NCBI RefSeq assembly: GCF_026212465.1
Contig: NC_080052.1
Coordinates: 17,822,519 to 17,886,518 of the forward strand
DNA from: Amaranthus tricolor
Lineage: Eukaryota > Streptophyta > Magnoliopsida > Caryophyllales > Amaranthaceae
Length of the DNA: 64,000 nt
Direction: 5' to 3'
Shown here: one piece after another, positions 40,329 through 51,086 of the stretch
Position numbering within the stretch: position 1 is the stretch's first letter
How the letters are laid out: each line of letters begins with the position of its first letter
Notes under the pieces: generated by a model
The model's input: only the letters and a program-made list of their open reading frames with translations
Databases searched by the model: none
What the model was told of the DNA's origin: nothing
Position numbers and translations under genes: made by a program

Positions 40329-41513
40329 CTACTTTTCTTGTGTCTCTAACAGCAATTTGATTAATTTATTCTTACTTAAATTAGACAGTTGTTTAGGAGA
40401 TGGACTAGAAGACATTACCTCTTTTTCCTTAGGCTCTTCATGAGATGCCATGAGACACAGATTTGCGGTTTCTTCCTCTATTGGCGCTTCAGTTTCAGCT
40501 TCGCTTTTACTATCACCCCAAGCTGCGATCATAGCTTTTCGAAAATCAGTTCTGAAGTTTCCTTGTTTAGGCATCCTTCCAGCTTCTCTTGTCTTTCCCT
40601 TGCCCTTCTCATTCTTCCATAGAGGGCAATCTTTGATGAAGTGGTCAGTACTTTTACATTTGTGGCATTCAAAATTTTTCTTCATGTTAGCAGTTCCTTT
40701 TTCTTTATTATTCCTTTGATTTCCATATCTGCTGTTCCTGAAGAATTTTTTGAATTTACGTGCCAACATAGCAGCTTCCTCTTCCCCAGCTTCTGATTCT
40801 TCACTATCATCTGCTGCCAGAGCCAGTCCTTTGTTTCGCGAACTGTCAGCTGTTCCCAAATGCAGTTCGTGTGTCATGAGTGAACCAGCCAGCTCTTCCA
40901 AATTAAACTTGGTGAAATCTTTGGACTCCTGGATGGCTGTGACCTTAGCTCTCCAACGTTCATCTTGTGGAAGACTTCTCAGTATTTTCCTAACTTGTTC
41001 ATCAACGGGAATAATCTTACCATGAGAGACTAGTTCGTTAGTAATGTTTGTGAACCTGGTAAACATCTCTTGGATGTTTTCCTTAGGTTCCATAACGAAC
41101 CTTTCATATTTGGACATTAGGAGGTCAATCTTGGAACGCTTCACTTCACTAGTACCTTCATGGGTAACTTCCAGCAGGTCCCAAATTTGCTTAGCAGTTT
41201 TGCAACCCATTATACGATTGTGTTCATTGGGTCCAAGACCACAGTGAAGCAATTTGATAGCAAGAGCGTTCATCTCCATCTTTTGAAAATCTTCTTTTTC
41301 ATATTCAGTGATTGGTTTTGGAATAGCTTCGTTATTGGAGTTGATGGTCGTCACCTCAAAGTCTCCAACTTCAATAACTCTCCAAACTTGATAGTTTTCG
41401 GCCTTTATGAAGATTTTCATTCTATTTTTCCAGTAAGTATAGAATTTCCCATCAAACATGGGTGGCCTTTGTCTGGAGTACCCCTCTTCCATGCGCTCGT
41501 TCATCTTCAACAT
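40329..41513 (-). CDS. gag: Copia/Sirevirus gag capsid-nucleocapsid
   Basis: 394 codons. The N-terminal two thirds is the gag-polypeptide fold of plant Copia elements (UBN2/retrotrans_gag type): RPPMFDGKFYTYWKNRMKIF near residue 17, KTAKQIWDLLEVTHEGT near 105, and the conserved LPQDERWRAKVTAIQESKD near 181. A CCHC zinc knuckle, CHKCKSTDHFIKDC, lies at residues 283-296 in a Lys-rich region and should bind the RNA. The start is the first Met after the primer site; Met4 is an alternative. The ORF ends at TAG (40329-40331), after which the same frame continues for 1288 codons with only two more stops. Confidence 0.92.
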   Translation of the reverse strand: MLKMNERMEEGYSRQRPPMFDGKFYTYWKNRMKIFIKAENYQVWRVIEVGDFEVTTINSNNEAIPKPITEYEKEDFQKMEMNALAIKLLHCGLGPNEHNRIMGCKTAKQIWDLLEVTHEGTSEVKRSKIDLLMSKYERFVMEPKENIQEMFTRFTNITNELVSHGKIIPVDEQVRKILRSLPQDERWRAKVTAIQESKDFTKFNLEELAGSLMTHELHLGTADSSRNKGLALAADDSEESEAGEEEAAMLARKFKKFFRNSRYGNQRNNKEKGTANMKKNFECHKCKSTDHFIKDCPLWKNEKGKGKTREAGRMPKQGNFRTDFRKAMIAAWGDSKSEAETEAPIEEETANLCLMASHEEPKEKEVMSSSPSPKQLSNLSKNKLIKLLLETQEK

Positions 41514-41567
41514 CTCTGTGGGAACAGGATACTGCTCTCAGGGTTTCCTGATTAAATGAGGAACATA

Positions 41568-41579
41568 GCTCTGATACCA
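41568..41579 (-). promoter_or_regulatory. Primer-binding site (initiator Met-tRNA type)
   Basis: On the minus strand TGGTATCAGAGC lies two bases inside the 5' LTR end. It matches the 3' end complement of initiator methionine tRNA, the usual Copia primer. Confidence 0.92.
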
Positions 41580-41581
41580 AT

Positions 41582-41922
41582 TGTTGGAATATGAAGAGAT
41601 GATCAAATGCAACAAGAGGTTGGGGTAAATTGTTGTGTATTGAGTTGTACTACGTTTTTGCTCTAACTTGCGGAATTTTAACAAACAAAACAAAACTTAA
41701 GCTTAAGAAGCAAGAAATAAAAAGGAGACAAAGATTTTACGTGGAAACCTTCTTGGCCTAATATTTAGGCAATCAATTATAATTACACAAAACAATGTTT
41801 GCTTCACTTAAAGCTTCTCTACTCTAAGCCTTATTCTCTTTCTCTATTCTCCCTTTCTAATTCTCTTCTCACGTTTCTCTCTTCTTATACCCATAGACTT
41901 CCCACAAGTCTAATCACAACAA
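41582..41922 (-). repeat. Truncated 5' LTR (U5-proximal part only)
   Basis: About 340 bp match the U5-proximal end of the 3' LTR at 97% or so by eye. There is an internal deletion of about 43 bp that removes the conserved GAAGGAAAAACCACG and CCCGGG block between CTTGGCCTAATA and TTTAGGCAATC. Homology stops at AAGTCTAATCACAACAA. The rest of the LTR, including U3 and the TATA box, is absent, so the element has no promoter of its own upstream of gag. Confidence 0.9.
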
Positions 41923-41978
41923 TTCACCCCCCCCCCCCCCCCTCTTGTTGCATTTGATCATCTCTTCATATTCCAACA
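41915..41978 (+). repeat. Inverted copy of the LTR terminus, with a 16-C run
   Basis: From CACAACAATTCAC on, this is the reverse complement of the first 60 or so bases of the LTR, ending CTTCATATTCCAACA next to the target duplicate. CACAACAA at 41915-41922 is shared by both sides of the switch, which suggests a microhomology-mediated template switch. C bases run from 41927 to 41942. In the other LTR copies the matching G run is four to seven bases, so its length here may be unreliable. Confidence 0.88.
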
Positions 41979-44900
41979 CATATGATAGAAATTATGTGCT
42001 AAGTTGCGATTTTATGCGTTTTAAAGCTTTTTTGGCACTTTCGCGCATAAAAGAGCTCAAACTTGGTTTGTTTCGCACGAAACTTAGCAAACAACACTGT
42101 TTGGTTTATATTATTGTGTTGAAGTGGTTAAAATTGAAAATCATAGTCATATGCGAGAAATTATGTGTTAAATTGTGATATTATGCGTTTTCAAGCTTTT
42201 TCTGCACTTTTGCGCATAAATTAACTCAAACTTAGTTTGTTTTGCACGAAACTTGGCACAAAACACTATATGATATATATTATTGTGTTTAAGTGGGCAG
42301 AATTGAAAATTATAGTCATACGCTAGAAATTACGTGTTAAGTTGCGATTTTATGCGTTTTTAAGCTTTTTTAGCACTTTCGCGCTTAAAGTAGCTCAAAC
42401 TTGGTTTGTTTTGCACGAAACATGGTATAAAACACTATTTGGTATATATTATTGTGTTGAAGTGGTTAGAATTGAAAATCATAGTCATATGGTAGATTAC
42501 GTGTTAAGTTTTAATTTTATGCGTTTTAAAGCTTTTTCGGCACTTTCGGGCATAAAGTAGCTCAAACTTGGTTGGTTTTGCACGAAACTTGGCACACAAC
42601 ACTATTTGGTATATATTATTGTGTTGAAGTGGTTAGAATATAAAATAATAGTCATATGCTAGAAATTACGTGTTAAGTTGCGATTTTACGGGTTTTTAAA
42701 TATTTTTGGCACTTGCGCGCATAAAGTAGCTCAAACTTCGTGTGTTTTGCACGAAACTTGGTACACAACATTATTTGGTATATATTATTGTGTTGAAGTG
42801 GTTAGAATTAAAAATCATAGTCATATGCTAGAAATTACGTGTTAAGTTGCGATTTTTTGCGTTTTTAAGCTTTTTTGCACTTTCGCGCATAAAGTAGCTC
42901 AGACTTGGTTTGTTTTGCACGAAACTTGGCACAAAACACTATTTGATATATATTATTTTGTTGAAGTGGTTTGAATTGAAAATGAGTCATATGTTAGAAA
43001 TTACGTGTTAAGTTGCGATTTTATGCGTTTTAAAGTTTTTTTAGCACTTTCGCACATAAAGTAGCTCAAACTTGGTTTGTTTTGCACGAAACTTGGTACA
43101 CAACACTATTTGTATATATTATTGTGTTGAAGTGGTTAGAAATGAAACTCATAGTCATATGCTAGAAATTACGTGTTAAGTTGCGATTTTACGGGTTTTT
43201 AAGTATTTTTTGGCACTTGCGCGCATAAAGTAGTTCAAACTTGGTTTGTTTTGCACGAAACATCGCACACAACACTATTTGGTAAATACATTATTGTATT
43301 GAAGTGGTTAGTAATGAAAATCATAGTCATATGATAGAAATTACGTGCTAAGTTGCGATTTTATGCGTTTTAAAGTTTTTTTGGCACTTTCGCGCATAAA
43401 AGAGCTCAAACTTGGTTTGTTTGGCACGAAACTTAGCAAACAACACTATTTGGTTTATATTATTGTGTTGAAGTGGTTAGAATTGAAAATCATAGTCATA
43501 TGCTAGAAATTACGTGTTAAATTGTGATACTATGCGTTTTCAAGCTTTTTCTGCACTTTTGCGCATAAATTAACTCAAACTTGGTTTGTTTTGCACGAAA
43601 CTTGGCACAAAACACTATATGATATATATTATTGTGTTGAAGTGGGTAGAATTGAAAATCATAGTCATATGCTAGAAATTACGTGTTAAGTTTCGATTTT
43701 ATGCGTTTTTAAGCTTTTTTAGCACTTTCGCGCTTAAAGTAGCTCAAACTTGGTTTATTTTGCACGAAACATGGTACACAACACTATTTGGTATATATTA
43801 TTGTGTTGAAGTGGTTAGAATTGAAAATCATAGTCATATGGTAGAAATTACGTGTTAAGTTGCGATTTTATGCGTTTTTAGACTTTTGGCACTTACGCGC
43901 ATAAAGTAGCTCAAACCTTGTTTGTTTTGCAAGAAATTTGGTACTCTACACTATTTGGTATATATTATTGTGTCTAAGTGGTTAGAATTGAAAATCATAT
44001 TCATATGCTAGAAATTACGTGTTAAGTTGCGATTTTATGCGTTTTAAAGCTTTTTTAGCACTTTCGCACATACAGTCGCTCACACTTGGTTTCTTTTGCA
44101 CGAAACTTGATAGCCAACACTATTTGGTATAATTGTGAAGTGGTTAGAATTTAAAATCATAGTCATATGCTAGAAATTATATGTTAAGTGGCGATTTTAT
44201 ACGTTTTTAAGCTTTTTGGCACTTACGTGCATAAAGTAGCTCAAAGTTGGTTTGTATTGCATGAAGCTTGCCAAAAAAACACTATTTGGTATATATTATT
44301 GTCTTGAATTAGTTAGAAATTAAAATTATAGTCATATGCTAGGAATTACGTGTTAAGTTGCCATTTTATGCGTTTTTAAGCTTTTTTGGCACTTTCGTGC
44401 AAAAAGTAGTTCAAACTTGGTTTATTTTGCACGAAACTTGGCACAAAACACTAATAGATATATATTATTGCGTTGAAGTGTTTAGAATTGAAAATCATAG
44501 TCATATGCTAGCAATTACGTGTTAAGTTGCGATTTTATACGTTTTTAAGTATTTTTAGCACTTTCGAGCTTAAAATAGCTCAACCTTGGTTTGTTATGCA
44601 CGAAACTTAGTACTCAACACTATTTGGTATATATTATATTGTTAAAGTGGTTAGAATATAAAATAATAGTCATATGCTAGAAATTACGTGTTCAGTTGCG
44701 ATTTTAAGGGTTTTTAAATATTTTTGGCACTTACACGTATAAAGTAGCTCAAACTTGGTTTGTTTTGCACGAAACATGGTACACAACACTATTTGGTATA
44801 TATTATTGTGTTGAAGTGGATTGAAATGAAAATCATAGTCGTATGCTAGAAATTACGTGTTAAGTCTCGATTTTACGGGTTTTTAAGTATTTTTGGCACT

Positions 44901-47900
44901 TACGCGCATAAAGTAGCTCAACTTGGTTTGTTTTGCACGAAACATGGCACACAAAACTATTTGGTATATATATTATTGTGTTGAAGAGGTTTGTAATGAA
45001 AATCATAGTTATATGTTAGAAATTACGTGCGAAGTTGCGATTTTATGTGTTTTAAAGCTTTTTTGGAACTTTCGCTCATAAAAGAGCCCAAACTTGGTTT
45101 GTTTTGCACGAAACTTGGCATTCAAACTATTTGGTTTATATTGATGTGTTGAAGTGGTTAGAATTGAAAATAACAGTCATATGCTCAAAATTACGTGTTA
45201 AATTGTGATTTTATGCGTTTTCAAGCTTTTTCGGCACTTTCGCGCATAAAGTAACGCAAACTTGGTTTGTTTTGCACGAAACTTGGCACAAAACACTGTT
45301 TGATATATATTATTGTGTTGAAGTGGCTAGAATTGAAAACTATAGTCATATGCTAGAAATTACGTGTTAGGTTGCGATTTTATGCGTTTTTAAGCTTTTT
45401 TAACACTTTCACGCTTAAAGTAGCTCAAACTTGGTTTGTTTTGCACGAAACATGTTACACAACACTATTTGGTATATATTATTGTGTTGAAGTGGTTAGA
45501 ATTTAAAATCATAGTCATATGGTAGAAATTACGTGTTAAGTTTTGATTTTATGCGTTTTTAAGCTTTTTCGGCACTTTCGCGCATAAAGTAGCTCAAACA
45601 TGGTTTGTTTTGCACGAAACTTGGCCCAAAACATTATTTGGATATATATTATTGTGTTGAAGTGGTTAGAATTGAAAATCATAGTCATATGCTAAAAATT
45701 ACGTGTTAAGTTGCGATTTTATGCGTTTTTAAGCTTTTTGGCACTTACGCGCATAAAGTTGCTCAAACTTGGTTTGTTTTGCAAGAAATTTGGTACTCTA
45801 TACTATTTGGTATATATTATTGTGTTGAAGTGGTTAGAATTGAAAATCATAGTCATATGCTAAAAATTACGTGTTAAATTATGATTTTATGCGTTTTCAA
45901 GCTTTTTCGGCACTTTCGCGCATAAAGTAGCGCAAACTTGGTTTGTTTTGCACGAAACTTGGCACAAAACACTATTTGATATATATTATTTTGCTGAAGT
46001 GGCTAGAATTGAAAATCATAGTCATATGCTAGAAATTACGTGTTAGGTTGCGATTTTATGCGTTTTTAAGCTTTTTAGCACTTTCGCGCTTAAAGTAGCT
46101 CAAACTTGGTTTGTTTTGCACGAAACATGGTACACAACACTATTTGGTATATATTATTGTGTGGAAGTGGTTAGAATTCAAAATCATAGTCATATGGTAG
46201 AAATTACGTGTTAAGTTTTAATTTTATGCGTTTTAAAGCTTTTTCGGCACTTTCGAGCATAAAGTAGCTCAAACTTGGTTGGTTTTGCACGAAACTTGGC
46301 ACACAACACTATTTGGTATATATTATTGTGTTGAAGTTGTTAGAATTGAAAATCATAGTCATATGCTAGAAATTACGTGTTAAGTTGCGATTATATGCGT
46401 TTTTAAGCTTTTGGCACTTACGCGCATAAAGTAGCTCAAACCTTGTTTGTTTTGCAAGAAATTTGGTACTCTACACTATTTGGTATATATTATTGTGTCT
46501 AAGTGGTTAGAATTGAAAATCATATTCATATGCTAGAAATTACGTGTTAAGTTGCGATTTTATGCGTTTTTAAACTTTTGGCACTTACGCGCATAAAGTA
46601 GCTCAAACCTTGTTTGTTTTGCAAGAAATTTGGTACTCTACACTATTTGGTATATATTATTGTGTCTAAGTGGTTAGAATTGAAAATCATATTCATATGC
46701 TAGAAATTACGTGTTAAGTTGCGATTTTATGCGTTTTAAAGCTTTTTTAGCACTTTCGCGCATACAGTCGCTCACACTTGGTTTCTTTTGCACGAAACTT
46801 GATAGCCAACACTATTTGGTATAATTGTGAAGTGGTTAGAATTTAAAATCATAGTCATATGCTAGAAATTATATGTTAAGTGGCGATTTTATACGTTTTT
46901 AAGCTTTTTGGCTCTTACGTGCATAAAGTAGCTCAAAGTTGGTTTGTATTGCACGAATCTTGCCAAAAAAACACTATTTGGTATATATTATTGTCTTGAA
47001 TTAGTTAGAAATTAAAATTATAGTCATATGCTAGGAATTACGTGTTAAGTTGCCATTTTATGCGTTTTTAAGCTTTTTTGGCACTTTCGTGCAAAAAGTA
47101 GTTCAAACTTGGTTTATTTTGCACGAAACTTGGCACAAAACACTAATAGATATATATTATTGCGTTGAAGTGTTTAGAATTGAAAATCATAGTCATATGC
47201 TAGCAATTACGTGTTAAGTTGCGATTTTATACGTTTTTAAGTATTTTTAGCACTTTCGAGCTTAAAATAGCTCAACCTTGGTTTGTTATGCACAAAACTT
47301 AGTACACAACACTATTTGGTATATATTATATTGTTAAAGTGGTTAGAATATAAAATAATAGTCATATGCTAGAAATTACGTGTTCAGTTGCGATTTTAAG
47401 GGTTTTTAAATATTTTTGGCACTTACACTTATAAAGTAGCTCAAACTTGGTTTGTTTTGCACGAAACATGGTACACAACACTATTTGGTATATATTATTG
47501 TGTTGAAGTGGTTAGAATTGAAAATCATAGTCATATGCTAGAAATTACGTATTAAGTTGCGATTTTATACGTTTTTAAGCTTTTTCGGCACTTTCGCGCA
47601 TAAAGTAGCTCAAACTTGGTTTGTTTTGCAAAAACTTGGCACAAAACACTATTTGATATACATTACTGTGTTGAAGTGGTTAGAATTGAAAATCATAGTC
47701 ATATACTAGAAATTACATGTTAAGTTGCGATTTCATGCGTTTTAAAGCTTTATTAGGACTTTCGCGTATAAAGTGGCTCAAGCTTGGTTTGTTTTGCACG
47801 AACTTGGTACACAACACTATTTGGTATATATTAATGTGTTGAAGTGGATTGAAATGAAAATCATAGTCGTATGCTAGAAATTACGTGTTAAGTCTCGATT

Positions 47901-49790
47901 TTACGGGTTTTTAAGTATTTTTGGCACTTACGCGCATAAAGTAGCTCAACTTGGTTTGTTTTGCACGAAACATGGCACACAAAACTATTTGGTATATATA
48001 TTATTGTGTTGAAGAGGTTTGAAATGAAAATCATAGTCATATGTTAGAAATTACGTGCGAAGTTGCGATTTTATGCGTTTTAAAGCTTTTTTGGAACTTT
48101 CGCTCATAAAACAGCCCAAACATGGTTTGTTTTGCACGAAACTTGGCATTTAAAACTATTTGGTTTATATTGATGTGTTGAAGTGGTTAGAATTGAAAAT
48201 CATTGTCATATGTTAAAAATTACGTGTTAAATTGTGATTTTATGCGTTTTCAAGCTTTTTCGGCACTTTCGCGCATAAAGTAGCACAAACTTGGTTTGTT
48301 TTGCACGAAACTTGGCACAAAACACTATTTGATATATATTATTGTGTTGAAGTGGCTAGAATTGAAAACTATAGTCATATGCTAGAAATTACGTGTTAGG
48401 TTGCGATTTTATGCGTTTTTAAGCTTTTTTAACACTTTCGCGCATAAAGTAGCTCAAACTTGGTTTGTTTTGCAAGAAATTTGGTACTCTATACTATTTG
48501 GTATATATTATTGTGTTGAAGTGGTTAGAATTGAAAATCATAGTCATATGCTAGAAATTACATGTTAAGTTACGATTTTATGCGTTTTTAAGCTTTTTGG
48601 CACTTACGCGCATAAAGTAGCTCAAAACTTGGTTTGTTTTGCAAGAAACTTGGTACACAACACTATTTTGTATATTTTATTGTGTTGAAGTGGTTTGAGT
48701 TAAAAATCATAGTCATACGCTAGAAATTACGTGTTAAGTTGTGATTTTATGCGTTTTTAAGCTTTTTTGGCAGTTTCGCGCATAAAGAACCTAAAACTTT
48801 GTTTGTTTTGCACGAAACTTGGCACACAACACTATTTGGTATATATTATTGTGTGGAAGTGGTTAGAATTAAAAATTTTATTCTTATGCTAGAAATTACG
48901 TGTTAAGTTTCGATTTTATGCGTTTTTAAGCTTTTTTAGCACTTTCGCGCATAACGTAGCTCACACTTGGTTTGTCTTGCAGGAAACTTGGTAGCCTACA
49001 CTATTTGGCATAGTTGTGAAGTGGTTAGAATTGAAAATCATAGTCATATGCTAGAAATTACATGTTAAGTTGCGATTTTATACGTTTTTAAGCTTTTTTC
49101 CACTTACGTGCATAAAGTAGCTCAAACTTGGTTTGTTTTGCACGAAGCTTGGCAAACAACACTATTGGGTATATATTATTGTGTTGATGTGGTTAGAAAT
49201 TAAAATCATAGTCATATGCTAGTAATTACGTGTTAAGTTGCGATTTTATGCGTTTTTAAGATTTTTCGGCACTTTCGTGCAAAAGGTAGCTCAAACTTGG
49301 TTTGTTTTGCACGAGACTTGGCACAAAACACTATTTGATATATATTTTTGTGTTGAAGTGGTTTGAATTGAAAATGATAGTCATATGCTAGAAATTTCGT
49401 GTTAAGTTGCGATTTTATGAGTTTTAAAGCTTTTTTAGCACTTTCGCACATAAAGTAGCTCAAACTTGGTTTGTTTTGCACGAAACTTGGTACACAACAC
49501 TATTTGGTATATATTATTGTGTTGAAGTGGTTAGAAATGAAAATCATTGTCATATGCTAGAAATTACGTGTTATGTTGCGATTTTACGGGTTTTAAGTAT
49601 TTTTGGCACTTACGTGCATAAAGTAGCTCAAACTTGGTTTGTTTTGCACGAAACATGGCACACAACACTATTTGGTATATGTATTATTGTGTTGAAGTTG
49701 TTAGAAATGAAAATCATAGTCATATGCTAGAAATTATGTGTTAAGTTGAGATGTTACGTGTTTTTAAGCTCTTTTGGTACTAACACCTAT
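41979..49790. repeat. Satellite array, right segment
   Basis: The same monomer family resumes directly after the retrotransposon. It opens with the other half of the interrupted monomer (CATATGATAGAAATTATGTGC). A multi-monomer block recurs: the monomer with CATACAGTCGCTCACACTTGG and its 17-bp-shorter neighbour (GGTATAATTGTGAAGTGG) appear near 44071 and 46763, an offset of 2692 bp, and related versions occur near 30960 and 48955. A two-monomer tandem duplication is visible at 46399/46572. Monomers are more diverged than at 2-24 kb. The last recognisable monomer fades into TTTTTAAGCTCTTTTGGTACTAACACCTAT at 49761-49790. Confidence 0.95.
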
Positions 49791-49800
49791 TTTCTCTTAG

Positions 49801-50093
49801 TGCTTTCGACAGCCTTCAAATTCCATTGATTGCGTGTACTACACGCTGAAATACATGGACGATATTTTAAAATTCGTGAAGGAGATTGGAGTTGAAAATA
49901 TATAGGCTGTAAGTATTTTTTACGTTCTTAAATTATAGTATAATCTAAACCAATTTTATTAATCTTTTAATTTTATATTATATTATAGGTTTTATACGAC
50001 ATTTCAAGGGAAACACGCCCTATAAGATATGAAGAAATGCGTGAATTAAAAGACAAGATTGCCGCGTATCTTGTTAATTTTTGTCCTTGGTAA
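49801..50093 (+). pseudogene. C-terminal end of a Ulp1/C48-type cysteine protease gene of a CACTA element
   Basis: An acceptor (TTTTCTCTTAG, AG at 49799-49800) precedes an exon 49801-49908 that reads CFRQPSNSIDCVYYTLKYM. This corresponds to the C48 active-site region, usually CPxQPG...ECGYYVMKYM. The oxyanion Gln and the catalytic Cys (49831-49833) are kept, while the Gly after the Cys is Val. An 80-bp intron (49909-49988; GTAAGT...TTATAG) follows. The last exon encodes RETRPIRYEEMRELKDKI, ending FCPW-TAA at 50091-50093. A TAG at 49903-49905, just before the donor, breaks the frame. The His and Asp of the triad would lie in missing upstream exons. Ulp1-like genes are common passengers or partners in plant CACTA elements. 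Confidence 0.78.
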
Positions 50094-50309
50094 ATTGTAA
50101 TTAGTTTAGATTTTTTAAGACTTTAATGTATATATGTACGTAAATATTATTATATTATATATATACGATCGAGAGTTTATTATTGCAAAGAGATTATTGG
50201 TGATTATTTGTGATTATCATTGCATTATTGGATTAATCATTGTTTATTACATTGTACATTATTATTAGATTATTTTTAGCATTAAACAAAAAAGAAAAAA
50301 AAACAAATA

Positions 50310-50570
50310 AACTATATGTTGCGAGCCACAAGAAAACTGCAGCATATAGTAGAAAACTATATGCTGCGGTTTTTGGTGGACCGCTGCATATAGTTTTCCA
50401 CATATGTTGCGGTTCTCTTGTTGCCCGCAGCATTTGGTGCCCTTTTCTGCTGCGGTTTAAAACCGCAGCATTTAAAATAGGCTATCTGCTGCTATCACTA
50501 ATGCTTGGGCCCAAAACCGCAGCATATTATGGCCAAAAAACCGCAGCAAATAAGGTTTTTTTTCCACTAG
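50310..50570. repeat. CACTA subterminal repeats (TGCTGCGGTTTT motif in both orientations)
   Basis: Short motifs such as TATATGCTGCGGTTTT, AAACCGCAGCATTT, AAAACCGCAGCATATT and AAACCGCAGCAAATAAGG are packed here in direct and inverted orientation. In CACTA elements such subterminal repeats are the binding sites of the element's DNA-binding protein. Similar but decayed motifs lie at about 52127-52160 in the second CACTA fragment. Confidence 0.8.
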
Positions 50571-50572
50571 TG

Positions 50573-51086
50573 ACTCTGATTGAACTTTGCCTTAGTGTTG
50601 AAATTGTCAACACGATTGTTAGTTTGGTGAACTTTGTACATCTAGGGTACAAAGGCTTTTGAGAAGCCGTTGTTAACAAGTCAAAAACACTAGGACATTT
50701 TACTAACTCATCATCAACCTCCTCCATCATTTCATTAATATGATCTACATCGTCATTGACATTCTCCTTATCTGTCTCATACCCATCAATACGATCTACA
50801 TCCTCGTTAACATCCTCATCGACACTTTTATCTTTGTAAACTCTCTTCTCACCATGCCAAACCCAAACATGTATTGAGGCCTACACCTACGTCGAAGTAT
50901 GTGCTCTATAAGAATGTCAACAATATTTACCTTTGATACATTGTCACACTTGACACATGGGCAATAAAAACCAACTCCCCCATCCTAATTTTATGTTCGA
51001 CGGCAACACTATACAATTCTAATACTCCCTCAACATATTCTGATGATTAAATGCTAACATACATCTAAAGAACGATCTTTCGTCAT
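50573..51086 (-). pseudogene. CACTA transposase (TNPD/Tnp2), N-terminal fragment
   Basis: Starts at ATG 51086-51084 with MTKDRS, then continues across at least three frame changes. Pieces seen are MYVS with a stop, SEYVEGVLELYSVAVEHKIR, FYCPCVKCDNVSKVNIVDIL, and VWVWHGEKRVYKDKSVDEDV. These are the transposase-associated N-terminal domain, with its CPCxKC cysteines and WxxHGE motif. Then follow an acidic Asp/Glu linker and CPSVFDLLTTASQKPLYP with CTKFTKLTIVL, the block that normally precedes the Tnp2 core. The coding sequence ends abruptly at the CACTA terminus at 50572. It has stops and frameshifts and lacks the DDE core, so it is non-functional. Confidence 0.78.

Larger units (their letters stand above)
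32237..41978 (-). mobile_element. Sirevirus-type Ty1/Copia LTR retrotransposon, rearranged 5' LTR
   Basis: A 9742-bp element lies on the minus strand within satellite DNA. In its own orientation it reads: truncated 5' LTR, primer site, gag-pol in one frame (PR-INT-RT-RNaseH order, which defines Copia), env-like ORF, two polypurine tracts and 3' LTR. The extra ORF after pol, its C-terminal coiled coil and the repeated polypurine tracts are Sirevirus traits. Outer ends are TGTTGG...CCAACA with a 5-bp duplication. Over the roughly 340 bp that the two LTRs share I count about ten substitutions by eye, so the insertion is not very recent. Nonsense codons in both ORFs and the loss of the 5' U3 region make it defective. 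Confidence 0.93.
49791..50572 (+). mobile_element. CACTA element, truncated; 3' end with terminal inverted repeat
   Basis: The right end reads AACCGCAGC...TTTTTTTTCCACTAGTG. On the minus strand this begins CACTAGTGGAAAAAAAACC, a standard CACTA (En/Spm) terminus. Inside it are the last exons of a C48-type protease gene and subterminal repeats. Everything upstream is missing and is replaced by satellite. The left boundary is given at the point where satellite similarity ends. Confidence 0.82.

Noticed and set aside
37777..41555. Plus-strand frames of 67-131 codons opposite gag-pol
   Set aside because: Antisense shadows of a well-supported Copia gag-pol.
1..49790. CRISPR-like regularly spaced repeats
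   Set aside because: The whole 169-bp unit is repeated with no unique spacers, and the context is eukaryotic satellite.
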